A stretch of 64,000 nucleotides of DNA from Lysobacteraceae bacterium (GCA_023657465.1 JAGTJX010000002.1:124001-188000); one strand, 5' to 3'; positions 42,347 through 52,915 are shown, counted from the stretch's first letter. Numbers and translations: made by a program. Notes: a model not told the origin generated them from the sequence alone.

Positions 42347-43168
42347 TTAAAACTGTTCGAATTTTGGAGCTACTAAATCCTGCAGGCTTGGGTAGAGTTT
42401 CTTGTTTGAAGCCAAGATCTCTTTGCTTTCGACTAGAAACGGTTTACCCGAGAAGTCAGTGACCCTACCTCCTGCTTCCATCACGAGTAGTGCGCCTGCA
42501 GCAGTGTCCCAAGGAGCCAGTCTTCTTTCCCAGAAACCGTCGAAAACCCCACGAGCTGTGTAAGCAAGATCCATGGCTGCACTTCCTGGTCTACGGATTG
42601 CGCGAGCAGTACGTGAGAGTCTTTCGAACGCATCCATCTCCTTATCGAGCCAAGTTTCCTTCTGATAAGTGAATCCCGTTGTGAGGAGTGAATCATTGAG
42701 GCGTTTGGTTTTTGATACCGAAATGGGCTCACCATTTACGGTCGCACCTTGGTCTTTCACAGCGACATAGAGATCTTGCAAAATGGGGTGATAGATCACT
42801 CCGACAGCGAGTTCTCCCTGCCATTCGGCTGCAATGGAGACACAAAACATCGGGAAGCCGTGTACGAAGTTTGTTGTTCCGTCGAGAGGATCAATGATCC
42901 ACCGACCTTCTTTCTTGTGACCTTCGGTGAGGCCTGATTCCTCAGCAAGAATTGAAAAGTTTTTTTGATTCTTCTTTAAGATCTTTAAAGCTACTTTTTC
43001 GGCTTCAAGATCAGCGCTCGTTACCAGTCCCAAAGCTCCTTTGCTTCCTATTTTGAATCGCTTACCGAAGTAAAACTGAATCACAGAACCCGCTGCAAGG
43101 GCTGCTTGAGTTGCTGACTTCTCAAGATCGCTTAGTACTTTCTGTGGGATTTTTAGTTTTTTAGGCAT
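42347..43168 (-). CDS. suhB: Inositol monophosphatase family protein
   Basis: A 273-residue SuhB-like phosphatase. AEESGLTEGHKKEG carries the first metal ligand, IIDPLDGTTNFVHGFP near residue 95 is the central motif and APWDTAAGALLVMEAGGRVT near 225 the C-terminal one, completing the Li+-sensitive phosphatase set. In bacteria SuhB also affects rRNA transcription with Nus factors. It overlaps the upstream aminotransferase by 16 bases. Confidence 0.94.
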   Translation of the reverse strand: MPKKLKIPQKVLSDLEKSATQAALAAGSVIQFYFGKRFKIGSKGALGLVTSADLEAEKVALKILKKNQKNFSILAEESGLTEGHKKEGRWIIDPLDGTTNFVHGFPMFCVSIAAEWQGELAVGVIYHPILQDLYVAVKDQGATVNGEPISVSKTKRLNDSLLTTGFTYQKETWLDKEMDAFERLSRTARAIRRPGSAAMDLAYTARGVFDGFWERRLAPWDTAAGALLVMEAGGRVTDFSGKPFLVESKEILASNKKLYPSLQDLVAPKFEQF

Positions 43169-44034
43169 TGCGCAAGCACTCTCTCGTGGAATATTTCGCG
43201 AAGCTTAAGCGTGAGAGAGCCAGGCTTCTTCTTGTGACGATCAATTTGAGTAACTGGGTAAACTTCTTTCAAAGACGAAGTGATGAACACTTCATCTGCA
43301 GAGTAGAGCTTTTCTTTTTTGAATGGAGTTTCAACAAACGGAATATTTTTCTCTGCAAGGAACTGAATGAGGAGTCTGCGTGTGATTCCATCGAGCATTC
43401 CCAGGGGAAGAGGCGATGTAACCACGATTCCTCTCTTGATGTAGAAAAGATTGAACGTCGTTCCCTCAGTGAGGAAGCCCTGGTGGTTGCACATGAGTGC
43501 ATCGTCGAATCCATCTTCTTGAGCCTCAAGATAGGCCAATAAACTATTGAGATAGTTTCCGCTTTTCATTGCAGGATCGAGTGCGCGCGGATCGTTACGG
43601 AGTCGCCCTACCACTTGAAGACGGATACCCTTTTCGATAGGCGCAGACTTAAAATCATCCACGCTCTGAACGATGATGTAATAATGAGTAGGAGTGGTGA
43701 GATTCTTCAAACCAAACCCAATTTTACCCACGCCACGACTCATGATGATGCGGCAATAAACGTCTGATTTGTTTTTCTCACGGAATTCTTTGATGGTTTT
43801 TATACATTCAGCTTTGAGATGGTCTTGAGTTTGTGAGAGCTTCATTTTGCAAAGTGCTGCAGACACCCAAAGTCTCTCAAAGTGCTCGTGCATGCCAAAT
43901 GGTCTTCCGTCATAGGTTCGGAAGACTTCATACAGACTATCTCCATAGACGAAACTACGATCGAATACTGAGACGTTGTTGGCGTCAAGTCCGCTAGTTA
44001 TCGTTCCGTTTGAGTTGACGAGTGTGTTTTCCAT
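43153..44034 (-). CDS. Class IV aminotransferase (branched-chain/D-amino-acid/ADC lyase type)
   Basis: A 293-residue PLP enzyme. SVFDRSFVYGDSLYEVFRTYDGRPFGMHEHFERL is spread over residues 22-55 as in family IV, the catalytic Lys lies in AMKSGNYLNSLLA near residue 158, and CNHQGFLTEGTTFNLFYI with LPLGMLDGITRRLLI follow. The sub-type (IlvE, D-amino-acid transaminase or 4-amino-4-deoxychorismate lyase) could not be decided. It starts opposite hflX with few bases between, and is coupled to suhB. Confidence 0.9.
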   Translation of the reverse strand: MENTLVNSNGTITSGLDANNVSVFDRSFVYGDSLYEVFRTYDGRPFGMHEHFERLWVSAALCKMKLSQTQDHLKAECIKTIKEFREKNKSDVYCRIIMSRGVGKIGFGLKNLTTPTHYYIIVQSVDDFKSAPIEKGIRLQVVGRLRNDPRALDPAMKSGNYLNSLLAYLEAQEDGFDDALMCNHQGFLTEGTTFNLFYIKRGIVVTSPLPLGMLDGITRRLLIQFLAEKNIPFVETPFKKEKLYSADEVFITSSLKEVYPVTQIDRHKKKPGSLTLKLREIFHERVLAQCLKN

Positions 44035-44108
44035 CTGAAATCAAAAATTACTGTAAGTTTCAGGGTCTGACTAGACTTAAATCAGAGTCATCAGTATCCT
44101 ATCTCTCC

Positions 44109-45374
44109 ATGCTTGAACAAAACGAATCCATGCTCCCACCACTCACCCAAGGAAAAACGACACGCGTCGTAACTGTTGGGTTTGAGCAGGACTCCACAGA
44201 AGAGCTTCACAGGCTGCTGAAGACCCTGGGAGTAGAGGCGGTCTACGATCTCCATGTGAATCAAAAACAAATTTCGGCAGCGACTTATATCGGTAAAGGA
44301 AAAGTCGAAGAGTTACTCAATCACGTCAAGCAACACGAGGCTGACGCAGTCATTGTGGATACTGAACTTTCTCCCAATCAAGTCAGGAATATCGAAAAAA
44401 TTATTGGAAAAGTAATCTTGGATCGCCCAGGAGTGATCATTGAAATCTTCTCTCAGCATGCTCGTTCCAAAGAAGCTAAGACTCAAGTGGAATTAGCCCG
44501 TCTTCAATACTTACTCCCCAGGCTCACTGGACTCTGGACTCACTTCGAGCGTCAGCGCGGTGGTGGAGCGACATCCCGCGGAATGGGTGAGAAACAAATC
44601 GAAGTCGATAAGCGACTGCTTAAAGACCGAATGAACAGGCTGAAGAGTAAATTGAAAGAAATCAAAAAAGAGCGCGGTGTACGTAGGTCGAATCGTGCTG
44701 AAGTCCTGCAAGTTGCATTCGTGGGCTACACCAATGCAGGTAAGTCCACGCTTCTCAATGCCCTTACTCACAGTAACGTGATCGTAGAAAACAAATTATT
44801 CTCCACTCTTGATTCCTACGTCAGAGCGCTCGATCCACACTCTCATCCACCGATGGTCGCCATTGATACGGTTGGATTCATTAAGAAACTGCCTCCGTCA
44901 CTCATCGCTTCATTCAGGTCCACTCTAGAGGAGTTGCAAGAAGCGGATCTCCTAGTGCATGTCGTAGATGCTTCATCAATCACCGCGCAGGAAGAACTAG
45001 AGACAACGGTAGAGATTCTGACTGAGCTTGAGCTTGAGAAGAAACCCAGACTCGTAGTGCTTAACAAGATGGATCTTGTGAAGAGTCCCAGTGAGCTCAA
45101 TTGGGTGAAAATGGTAGCCAAAGGGTCACAGAGAGTTTCAGCTCTAAAGCCAGAAGATGTGAAAGTGCTTAGAGACACGATTTCTAAGTTTTTCATCAAG
45201 AACCTCAAGCTCTTCGAAGTCTTGATACCTTATAGCGAATCTAAGGTAGAAGCTCAGATCCATGAATATGGAGTAGTGGAGTCTAAGAAATTTTTAGACA
45301 AAGGAACCTTCTTTCGTGTGAGAATGGAAACATCATGGGCCGAAAAATTAGGTCTCAAAAAATATCAACCTTAG
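44109..45374 (+). CDS. hflX: GTPase HflX
   Basis: A ribosome-associated GTPase that splits stalled ribosomes. From the ATG at 44109 it has about 421 residues. The N-terminal HflX domain has ISAATYIGKGKVEELL and DTELSPNQVRNIE, then the Gly-rich RQRGGGATSRGMGEKQIEVD. The G domain has G1 VGYTNAGKSTLLNALT near residue 210, G3 DTVGFIKKLPPSLIASF and G4 NKMD. The frame is open further upstream to 44022, but that would overlap the aminotransferase start. Its 3' end overlaps the next gene by 40 bases. Confidence 0.95.
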   Translation: MLEQNESMLPPLTQGKTTRVVTVGFEQDSTEELHRLLKTLGVEAVYDLHVNQKQISAATYIGKGKVEELLNHVKQHEADAVIVDTELSPNQVRNIEKIIGKVILDRPGVIIEIFSQHARSKEAKTQVELARLQYLLPRLTGLWTHFERQRGGGATSRGMGEKQIEVDKRLLKDRMNRLKSKLKEIKKERGVRRSNRAEVLQVAFVGYTNAGKSTLLNALTHSNVIVENKLFSTLDSYVRALDPHSHPPMVAIDTVGFIKKLPPSLIASFRSTLEELQEADLLVHVVDASSITAQEELETTVEILTELELEKKPRLVVLNKMDLVKSPSELNWVKMVAKGSQRVSALKPEDVKVLRDTISKFFIKNLKLFEVLIPYSESKVEAQIHEYGVVESKKFLDKGTFFRVRMETSWAEKLGLKKYQP

Positions 45375-46921
45375 TGTTGGCTTTTTTTGCACTCGTCAGT
45401 ATCGAGGCACACGCGGGTGTCAGCTGGTTACAATCTACAGTGACTGATGCGACTCCACTTCTCACAGATCGAGTTTTGGATTTTGATCAGGATATTTTAA
45501 ACCCCCATCGCACTCGAGTGGCATTCAAACGTTACATTCAAGTCAATGGCCTCGCTGCAATTCCTTATCCAACAGGAAGTGGCTTCAGTGTTTCTGTTGT
45601 AGGGATTGATAGTCATGTGCTGATTGGAGCGAGAGCACCTAGCTCTCCTCTCTTCTCACCGATTGAAGAGTTTCCTTGTTCCCTCCAACCTGATGAGCGT
45701 TTTGCAATGTATGAACCTACAATTGCCAGGTCTCAGAAGAAAGCCGATCGATGGCATGCGATGGTGAAGCAATCTCTACCCAAAATCGAATTTGCACTTC
45801 AGTCAATTCGTGAGCCTGTAGAAAAAATGGCAATCGCCAGGGCAGAAATCATTGTGAACTCTTGGACAAAGCGGCTTCAGACTGAATGGACTGAGTGGAA
45901 CAATAATGATTCCAGAGCTGATGAATGGAAACACTATCAATTGGCGGCAGCAAAACTTGCAGAGCCTTGTAAGTACAAAAAAAGAGGATTCAGACCTTGG
46001 GCTGAGATCATGGATCCAGTTCCTGAATCTCCAAAGGTTACTGAGCCACTAGCTCGGTCACCAGCAAGACGAGTGGGGCAAGGTGAGTGGACTCTCAGAG
46101 TAAATGCTCAAGCTCTCTACACGAAGATCAACGGTCAGTTCCTACTTGATCCTAGTTCATCGATGAGTGTGATCTCTCCAGATTGGTTAGAGGCTCAAGG
46201 CGTGGAACACTACTTGTTAGAAGATCCAGGTAAACGCACCGTACATGTACAGAGACGAAATCGAGAGAATCTGACCAAGATTCTGCTTCTCTCTCATTTT
46301 GAGAGCTCTGGTCAGCAGCTTGGGCTTGATGAATTTGCTCTTCTTAATGTAGATGAATTCAAGACTCCCGAAGATTTTGATATTTGTTGCGATGGAGTTC
46401 TAGGATTGGACTTCTTAAGGAAGAATGTCATTCAGCTTGACTCATCGGCACCACTCGGTGGAGTACTGATCTGGCCAAGATCCAATTACAGAGCTCCTAC
46501 TGGATTCAGATGGAATGAATTAGGAATTGAGCCAGACGGTAGTCTTCCTAAGAAGATCACTGCAGAAATCAGATCGAACACTCCGATGATCATTGATCTT
46601 CCTCATGGCAGAGTTTGGTATCCACCGAGTGAGACTGCTAAGAAAAAACCAAAGTATTCAGGGCTGAAGCTGAAGTATGTCATGGAGAAAGGCTCACGCG
46701 TACTGAAGGTGATCTCCATAGATCCAAAATCAAAAGCCGAAGCGCTCAGGAAGTTTGGAATCACTGAAAAAATGAATCTTGCACGCATTGGAGACTTCAC
46801 TGCTCGTTACCTTAATCAGTGGACAGTGGATGAAATGCTAAAAGGTGTGTGGGGAGATGAGATTGTGATTGAGTATCGGGATTCAAAAGACCAAAATCAA
46901 AAAGCTACTCTGAAGTTATAA
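45335..46921 (+). CDS. Exported retropepsin-like protein with C-terminal PDZ-like domain
   Basis: A 528-residue protein with a signal peptide (STLVLAFFALVSIEAHAG). Residues 255-375 resemble a retropepsin-type domain: ALYTKINGQFLLDPSSSMSVIS near residue 260, where the usual D-T/S-G is D-P-S (Asp272), and DGVLGLDFLRKNVIQLD near 353, the second-strand motif of such domains. Residues 440-528 look like a PDZ domain (ITEKMNLARIGDFTARYL). The changed triad could mean an inactive or altered protease. It starts within hflX. Confidence 0.75.
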   Translation: MGRKIRSQKISTLVLAFFALVSIEAHAGVSWLQSTVTDATPLLTDRVLDFDQDILNPHRTRVAFKRYIQVNGLAAIPYPTGSGFSVSVVGIDSHVLIGARAPSSPLFSPIEEFPCSLQPDERFAMYEPTIARSQKKADRWHAMVKQSLPKIEFALQSIREPVEKMAIARAEIIVNSWTKRLQTEWTEWNNNDSRADEWKHYQLAAAKLAEPCKYKKRGFRPWAEIMDPVPESPKVTEPLARSPARRVGQGEWTLRVNAQALYTKINGQFLLDPSSSMSVISPDWLEAQGVEHYLLEDPGKRTVHVQRRNRENLTKILLLSHFESSGQQLGLDEFALLNVDEFKTPEDFDICCDGVLGLDFLRKNVIQLDSSAPLGGVLIWPRSNYRAPTGFRWNELGIEPDGSLPKKITAEIRSNTPMIIDLPHGRVWYPPSETAKKKPKYSGLKLKYVMEKGSRVLKVISIDPKSKAEALRKFGITEKMNLARIGDFTARYLNQWTVDEMLKGVWGDEIVIEYRDSKDQNQKATLKL

Positions 46922-47807
46922 ACACTTTTGAAATTTTCCAACCATGTTCGCTTTTTGAAACAATTCCACAAAGTTTACTCTCAAAAAACAACGCTATATT
47001 TTTTTTATCTGGACTCACTTTGGAAATATCTAGCTCTAACTGCTGAAACAGTTTTTCCTGCTGGCCTTTGACTAGCATTGAATATGTTTTCTCATCACAT
47101 TCAATGACGGGGAAGATTTGCTGGGAGATCAATTCGCATGTGATGAAAGGTGAGTTGGCAGTGAGTTGATCAAGTGAGATTGCGTTTTTGATTGAGAATA
47201 TTCCTGAACGAAGCCGTCTTAAAGTGGTGAGCATGCCAACCGTGCCTAGCTCACGCGCGAAATCTTGAGCAAGAGTACGGATGTAGGTTCCTGAGCTTAC
47301 AGTTACTGAGAATGTAGCGATCCCTTGAGCTGGGTCGAATTTCTTAATATTAAAGTTTTTCAATATGCAGCTTACCGCTTCTCGTTCAATTGTTTTCCCT
47401 TGGCGAGCCAGTTCGTAGAGCTTTTTGCCATCCACTTTTTTGGCTGAATGCATGGGGGGAATTTGCAAATAAGGAACGCTTGAGAAGCGTTCCGCTTGCA
47501 AATTCATTTCTTCCAAAGATAGGTTAGGAATCACAGCGGATGTTTCAGTAACTGGATTGGTGAGATCTCCTGATTCGGTTGTTTTGCCGAACGCGAGTGT
47601 TGCCTCATATGCCTTCTCGGATTTCAGGAAATACTCTGAGAGTTTCAGTGCTCGGCCTGAGAAGACCATGAGGAGTCCAGTTGCAAACGGATCTAGAGTG
47701 CCTCCGTGGCCTACGTCTTTGATTCCAATAGACTTAAATTTCCTAAGTACATCAAACGAAGTGATGCCTTCGGGTTTATCGATAAGGTAAACACCGTCGG
47801 TGCTCAT
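46905..47807 (-). CDS. truB: tRNA pseudouridine(55) synthase
   Basis: It makes pseudouridine 55 in the T-loop of tRNAs. The 300-residue protein has DKPEGITSFDVLR, GHGGTLDPFATGLLMV with the catalytic Asp near residue 37, KAYEATLAFGKTTESGDLTN, YLQIPPMHSAKKVDGKKLYELAR and SSGTYIRTLAQDFARELG, all standard. Last gene of the rimP-nusA-infB-rbfA-truB run; its start abuts the rbfA stop. The 3' end overlaps the convergent exported-protein gene by 17 bases. Confidence 0.96.
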   Translation of the reverse strand: MSTDGVYLIDKPEGITSFDVLRKFKSIGIKDVGHGGTLDPFATGLLMVFSGRALKLSEYFLKSEKAYEATLAFGKTTESGDLTNPVTETSAVIPNLSLEEMNLQAERFSSVPYLQIPPMHSAKKVDGKKLYELARQGKTIEREAVSCILKNFNIKKFDPAQGIATFSVTVSSGTYIRTLAQDFARELGTVGMLTTLRRLRSGIFSIKNAISLDQLTANSPFITCELISQQIFPVIECDEKTYSMLVKGQQEKLFQQLELDISKVSPDKKNIALFFESKLCGIVSKSEHGWKISKVFITSE

Positions 47808-48188
47808 TTATTCCGATTTTGGTTCGTTTTTGATTTGCTTGAGCAGTTCGTGAACGCGGATTGTGTTCTCAAGGCCTTTGTCTTGTTTGAATAACAGCTG
47901 AGGAATGTGTCTGATCTCTAGTGAAGAAGCCAAGTGTGAGCGCATGACTCCTGCACCAGAAGCTAAGCCCTCAATACAAGTCTTCGTCATCTCTTCGCGC
48001 TTCTCAGTATCCATCGCAGGATCTCCTAGGACTGCAATAAATACGGTAGCTTGCTTAGCATCCTGAGTGACATCGACTTTGGTGATCGTCACAGAAGATA
48101 CACGCGGATCCCTTAATTCACGCAAAATAAAAACAGAGAGTTCTTCCTGAATGACGGAAGCAAGGCGCTTCAAACGGTTTGAATTCAA
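47808..48188 (-). CDS. rbfA: 30S ribosome-binding factor A
   Basis: It assists 16S rRNA maturation and cold adaptation. The 126-residue protein has RLASVIQEELSVFILRELRDPRV and a KH-like fold with TITKVDVTQDAKQATVFIAVLG and HLASSLEIRHIPQLLFKQD, as in RbfA. Position between infB and truB is the usual one. The start overlaps the infB stop by four bases. Confidence 0.95.
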   Translation of the reverse strand: MNSNRLKRLASVIQEELSVFILRELRDPRVSSVTITKVDVTQDAKQATVFIAVLGDPAMDTEKREEMTKTCIEGLASGAGVMRSHLASSLEIRHIPQLLFKQDKGLENTIRVHELLKQIKNEPKSE

Positions 48189-50968
48189 CTCAACTCCTGA
48201 TCGATGAGATCAACTTGGTAAGCTTCGATGATGTCGCCTACCTTGAGGTCATTGTAATTCTCGATGCTCATACCGCACTCGTAACCTTGTGCGACTTCTT
48301 TTGCATCGTCTTTGAAACGTTTCAATGAGCTTAGCTTGCCATCAAAGATGATTTTGCTATCACGAAGCAAGCGAACGTTCGCTCCACGAGTGATTTTGCC
48401 ATCGATGACAGACGATCCAGCAATTGTTCCCACTTTGGAAACAGTGAACGTCTGACGAACTTCCGCACGTCCGAGATACTTTTCGACTTTCTTCTTGTCG
48501 AGGAGTCCAACCATCGCTTTTTTCACATCTTCAAAGATTTCGTAGATGATGCTGTAGGTTTTGATTTCTACATGCTCAGCTTCAGCAGTAGATCTAGCCT
48601 TGGTTTCAGGTCTGACGTTGAATCCAATGATGATCGCATTCGAAGCAGAGGCAAGAAGGACATCGCTCTCAGTGATTCCACCAGTACCGGTATGAATGAC
48701 AGAGACTTTGACTTTCTCCGTAGTGAGTTTGATGAGGCTTTCTTTGATCGCTTCGCAGGAACCATACACGTCAGTTTTTAAGATGACTTTCAGTTCCTTA
48801 TCGCCTTCTGCTTTCATCTTCGAAAAGAGAGAGTCGAGTGACATTTTGTCTGGGCGAGCAGAGTTCTTATCACGAGTAATCTGAGCACGATTTTCTGCAA
48901 TCTTACGTGCAGTAGCATCGTCTTCAGTTGAATTGAAGTTTTCTCCAGCGTTTGGAACGCCTTCGAATCCTAGAATTTCTGCAGCGTGACCTGGAAGCAC
49001 TTCTTTAATAGTTTCGCCTTTGTAGTTGATCATCGCGCGCACTCTACCCACGAATGGACCAGAGACAACAATGTCACCTTGGTGAAGTGTTCCGCGTTTT
49101 ACTAACAACGTCACAACAGCGCCACGGCCTTTGTCTAACTTGGCTTCAAGAACGTTTCCTTCAGCACGAATTTTCGGATTGGCTTTGAGATCTGCCATTT
49201 CAGCTGTGATGAGGATAGATTCTAAGAGCTTGTCTAAGTTTGTTTTCTTCAGAGCTGATACAGGTACGAACATTGTCTGTCCGCCCCAGTCTTCTGCAAG
49301 AAGATCAAGTTCTGCTAAAGCTTGTTTGATTTTCTCAGGGTTTGCACCAGGTTTATCAATTTTGTTTACTGCTACGATGATCGGGACTCCTGCAGCTTTT
49401 GCATGAGAAAGAGCTTCACGAGTCTGAGGCATCACTCCGTCGTCTGCTGAGACTACGAGAATGACGATGTCAGTGACGTTTGCTCCACGAGCACGCATCA
49501 TTGAGAAGGCTTCGTGGCCTGGAGTATCGATGAAAGTGATAAGCTTACCGTCTTTGTTGATGGTGTATGCACCGATGTGCTGAGTGATTCCGCCTGCTTC
49601 GCCTGCGGCTACGTTTGCTTCACGAAGTGAATCGAGGAGCGTGGTCTTACCGTGATCGACGTGACCCATGATGGTCACTACCGGAGGTCGGTTTACGAGA
49701 TCTTTGTCAGCGTCTTTCTCTTGAACGAGAGATTCAGCTTCTTTGAATGTGATGTTCTTCACTTCGTATTGGTATTCATTAGCAACGAGAGTTGCAGTGT
49801 CGAAATCGAGAGCTTGATTTATAGTCGCCATTTGGCCCATCATCATGAGCTTCTTGATAATCTCGCCTGCCTTCACGTTGAGTTGTCCTGCGAAGTCTTG
49901 AACAGAAATGGTCTCGCCCATTTCTACAACGCGCTTGTGTGCAGCGGCTGTAGTGATCTGAGTGCGTTTGATTTCTTTTCCGATAGGGAGACGTTTCTTC
50001 TTAGGAAGAAAAACCATTTCCTTCTTACGGTAGTCGCCATAACGAACATCTTCTGGCTTAACGAAAACGTCTTTAGCGCCTTTTTTCTTACTGGTCTCGT
50101 CTTTAGCCATTTCGTCGAGATTTTCTTTTGTGATCTTGACGATACGGAAACCATCACGGTCTTGTTGATGGGTAGTGCCTTTGAATGCAGTGCCGCTGAA
50201 TCCTGGAGGAGTGTTTGCTCCAACAGGACCTGATCCTGGCTTACCGCCTCCTGAATAAGTTCTCGATACGCCACCACCTGGTCTAGGGGAAGGTAGGCGA
50301 ACAGCGCTCGGTGGAGGAGTCGGTGGAGCTACTTGAATGACTTTAAGTCCAGTGTGAACAGCAGGTGCTGCGGTTCTAAGGATGGAAGTCATTTTCTTTA
50401 CAACAGTAGCTGCAACAGCAGCGATAGGTGCTTCGGGTGACTCAGCTATTTGCTGAGGAGCGGTTTCTACATGCTCTTCAGTTTGTGTAGGGGTGTGCTC
50501 AGTTTGTGATTCAGTTTGAATTTCCTGATCTGAGAATGGTGCTTGTTGAGTCTCAGTAACTGTTGATTTTGGAGGAGTGCTCTTCACAACGATTCCATCT
50601 TCGCTACGAGTTCTTCGGCGAATGAGACCACCACCAGCGAGTGATTCAGTTTTTGCTGTGGCTGTTTGAGGTGCAGGAGCTGCTTCAGTTTCTGAAGCGA
50701 CTACTTTTTTCTTTTTAACAATTGTTGCAGTACCAGCAGTTGCGGTTTTCTTCTTAGCTTTGCTAGCAGGTTCTGGCTTCTTCAGAGCATTACGTGCGGT
50801 GCCGACTTGATCATCTGTCAATTCACTCATGTGATTCTTGACAGCGATTTTTAGGTCTTTGAGGCGATCGAGCAGCGAAATGGAATCCATCCCGAGCTCT
50901 TTGGCCAGTTCGTACACCTTAATCGGTTCTTGGCTTGTCATGGATTGGTTTCCTTCAGTATTCAACAA
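48185..50968 (-). CDS. infB: Translation initiation factor IF-2
   Basis: It delivers initiator tRNA to the 30S subunit. The 927-residue protein has an IF2_N domain ([20 protein letters not shown]), a long low-complexity Ala/Pro/Thr/Glu region (residues about 70-330), a second IF2_N-like segment ([20 protein letters not shown]) and the G domain: G1 [16 protein letters not shown]3 [19 protein letters not shown]4 NKIDKP. The C-terminal beta-barrels complete it. The extended N-terminal region is longer than in E. coli, as is common. Starts five bases after nusA. Confidence 0.98.
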   Translation of the reverse strand: MLNTEGNQSMTSQEPIKVYELAKELGMDSISLLDRLKDLKIAVKNHMSELTDDQVGTARNALKKPEPASKAKKKTATAGTATIVKKKKVVASETEAAPAPQTATAKTESLAGGGLIRRRTRSEDGIVVKSTPPKSTVTETQQAPFSDQEIQTESQTEHTPTQTEEHVETAPQQIAESPEAPIAAVAATVVKKMTSILRTAAPAVHTGLKVIQVAPPTPPPSAVRLPSPRPGGGVSRTYSGGGKPGSGPVGANTPPGFSGTAFKGTTHQQDRDGFRIVKITKENLDEMAKDETSKKKGAKDVFVKPEDVRYGDYRKKEMVFLPKKKRLPIGKEIKRTQITTAAAHKRVVEMGETISVQDFAGQLNVKAGEIIKKLMMMGQMATINQALDFDTATLVANEYQYEVKNITFKEAESLVQEKDADKDLVNRPPVVTIMGHVDHGKTTLLDSLREANVAAGEAGGITQHIGAYTINKDGKLITFIDTPGHEAFSMMRARGANVTDIVILVVSADDGVMPQTREALSHAKAAGVPIIVAVNKIDKPGANPEKIKQALAELDLLAEDWGGQTMFVPVSALKKTNLDKLLESILITAEMADLKANPKIRAEGNVLEAKLDKGRGAVVTLLVKRGTLHQGDIVVSGPFVGRVRAMINYKGETIKEVLPGHAAEILGFEGVPNAGENFNSTEDDATARKIAENRAQITRDKNSARPDKMSLDSLFSKMKAEGDKELKVILKTDVYGSCEAIKESLIKLTTEKVKVSVIHTGTGGITESDVLLASASNAIIIGFNVRPETKARSTAEAEHVEIKTYSIIYEIFEDVKKAMVGLLDKKKVEKYLGRAEVRQTFTVSKVGTIAGSSVIDGKITRGANVRLLRDSKIIFDGKLSSLKRFKDDAKEVAQGYECGMSIENYNDLKVGDIIEAYQVDLIDQELS

Positions 50969-50972
50969 TTAA

Positions 50973-52358
50973 TTATGATCCTTGGCTTTCTTCTTTTTTC
51001 ATCATTGCGCGCAAACGATCTTCAGCAGCTGCACGAGCGCTGTTGCGGTTTGGATCAGCAGTGAAGCTGCCCTTACCGTCATCAGAACCTGTTGATGGAG
51101 TGTCGAGTCCTGCAGCTACTGCAATGCCTGCTTTTTCTTTCAAACGAGTTGCTGCTTCGATGAGTTCGTAGCCAGGAATTCTCTGAAGTGCTTCAGGAGC
51201 ATCGGCTGCGAGTTGTTTAATGCTCATGTATCCAGACTGATAGATGGCTTGAGCGAGAGTATCGTTCACACCTTCAATGTGTTGGAAATTAGTGAGAGCA
51301 TCAGTTGTACGCTTAGAAAGCTTAGTTTTAGAAATGATGTCGAGTCTCCAGCCTGTGAGCTGTGCAGCCAATCTCACGTTCTGACCTTTACGACCGATAG
51401 CGAGAGAGAGCTGAGTGTCTTCGACCATGATTTCCATAGTTTTAGAACGCTCATCAAGACGTACTGAGGAAATCTCTGCTGGAGAGAGAGCAGATCTCAC
51501 GAACATGACTGGATTATCAGACCATGGAATGATGTCGATCTTCTCGCCTTTGAGTTCTGCGATGACTTGCTGAACTCGTACACCTTTCATACCGACGCAT
51601 GCGCCGACAGGATCAATGTCACGGTCTTTTGAAATCACAGCGATCTTTGATCTTGCACCTGGCTCACGAGCGCAGGTTTTGATTTCGATAATGCCGTCAC
51701 GGATCTCAGGAACTTCCATTTCGAAAAGTTTCATGAGGAACTTCGGTGATGTGCGTGTGAGGTACAACTGAGTTCCGCGAGTTCCCATGACGATGTCTGA
51801 GAGGTAAGCTTGAACTCTGTCGCCTGGCTTGAATTGTTCGCCAGGGATGATTTCTGTTCTTGGCAAGAGAGCGTCGGTTTTTCCTAAGTCAATGACTAAG
51901 CTGCCGCGTTCAATACGACGAGCGATTCCGTTTAAGATTTCGCCTTTTGAACCTGAATATTCGTTATAAATAATTTCGCGTTCTGCATCACGGACTTTTT
52001 GAAAAATAACTTGTTTAGCAGTTTGTGCATCGATGCGGCCGAAGTCTGGTGTTTCTACTTTGATCCCAAGCTCGTCGCCGATTTGCGCTTCAGGGTCCAT
52101 TTTGTGGGCTTCAGCAATTTTGATTTCTTCTGATTCTTCAAGCATGTCGTCATCTGAATCCACTACTTTTTTGAAAAGGAAAAGATCGATCTCGCCTGAA
52201 TCACCGTTGTAGTGAGCTTCCAAGACTGCGTTCATTCCGTATTTCTTCTGAGCTGCGGAGAGAATCGCTTGCTCGAGAGCTTCGATGATGATCTCGCGTT
52301 TGATTCCACGGTCACGTCCAACTGTTTCGATTACTCGTGTGAGTTCGGTTGCGTTCAT
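50973..52358 (-). CDS. nusA: Transcription termination/antitermination factor NusA
   Basis: It binds RNA polymerase and modulates pausing, termination and antitermination. The 461-residue protein has an N-terminal domain (IKREIIIEALEQAILSAAQKK), the S1 domain (GSLVIDLGKTDALLPRTE), two KH domains (ACVGMKGVRVQQVIAELKGE and LAIGRKGQNVRLAAQLTGW) and one C-terminal helix-hairpin-helix repeat (IEGVNDTLAQAIYQSGY). It overlaps rimP by four bases and is followed closely by infB. Confidence 0.98.
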   Translation of the reverse strand: MNATELTRVIETVGRDRGIKREIIIEALEQAILSAAQKKYGMNAVLEAHYNGDSGEIDLFLFKKVVDSDDDMLEESEEIKIAEAHKMDPEAQIGDELGIKVETPDFGRIDAQTAKQVIFQKVRDAEREIIYNEYSGSKGEILNGIARRIERGSLVIDLGKTDALLPRTEIIPGEQFKPGDRVQAYLSDIVMGTRGTQLYLTRTSPKFLMKLFEMEVPEIRDGIIEIKTCAREPGARSKIAVISKDRDIDPVGACVGMKGVRVQQVIAELKGEKIDIIPWSDNPVMFVRSALSPAEISSVRLDERSKTMEIMVEDTQLSLAIGRKGQNVRLAAQLTGWRLDIISKTKLSKRTTDALTNFQHIEGVNDTLAQAIYQSGYMSIKQLAADAPEALQRIPGYELIEAATRLKEKAGIAVAAGLDTPSTGSDDGKGSFTADPNRNSARAAAEDRLRAMMKKEESQGS

Positions 52359-52915
52359 AGGTTTTTTCCTTTCAATGCGCCTAGTAGGCTTTTCGGTTCA
52401 AGATTCGCTTTAGAGATCAATTGGAAGGGGATGTGGATCGTATTTTTATCCACTTGCATGAGCACATCGTCTCCTGCAATTCCTTCTAATGTTCCAATAA
52501 AGTTTTTTTGTTTTGGGTTGATCGTCGTATATTTTTCGTTTTTGGTTTCAGCAGCTGTGAGCGGTCTGAACGTATGGAGTCTGACTTCTTGAGATTTGAA
52601 GCGATCAAAATCCGTCTTGCGGCGGAGTGGGCGATTGACTCCAGGTGAAGAGACTTCGAGTTCGTAGCCAGAAGGGAATGCTTTCACGACAACTGGGTTG
52701 TTCTCTAGCGGCGCATCAAGAGCCTTGGTTGCGATGACGCAATCCTCGATTCCGATTCCTGTTTTCCCGCTATCACGATTCCAGTCAATAAATAGACGAA
52801 GCTTCTTCTCACGGTGAGTGAGACGCTCAATGGCCACGACTTCGTATCCCAAAGTCGATAAGACCTCGGAGATCACTGGAAATAATGGTTCGTTTTCAAA
52901 GCCTTCTACTTGCAT
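52355..52915 (-). CDS. rimP: Ribosome maturation factor RimP
   Basis: It takes part in 30S assembly. The 186-residue protein has GYEVVAIERLTHREKKLRLFID near residue 30, GIGIEDCVIATKALDA and YELEVSSPGVNRPLRRKTDF, the conserved RimP stretch. It is the first gene of the rimP-nusA-infB-rbfA-truB operon. A structured leader lies directly upstream (52938-52998). Confidence 0.95.
   Translation of the reverse strand: MQVEGFENEPLFPVISEVLSTLGYEVVAIERLTHREKKLRLFIDWNRDSGKTGIGIEDCVIATKALDAPLENNPVVVKAFPSGYELEVSSPGVNRPLRRKTDFDRFKSQEVRLHTFRPLTAAETKNEKYTTINPKQKNFIGTLEGIAGDDVLMQVDKNTIHIPFQLISKANLEPKSLLGALKGKNL

Noticed and set aside
49652-50233. A 193-codon frame on the plus strand inside infB.
   Set aside because: infB is certain here; the frame is a shadow, made long by the low-complexity coding bias.
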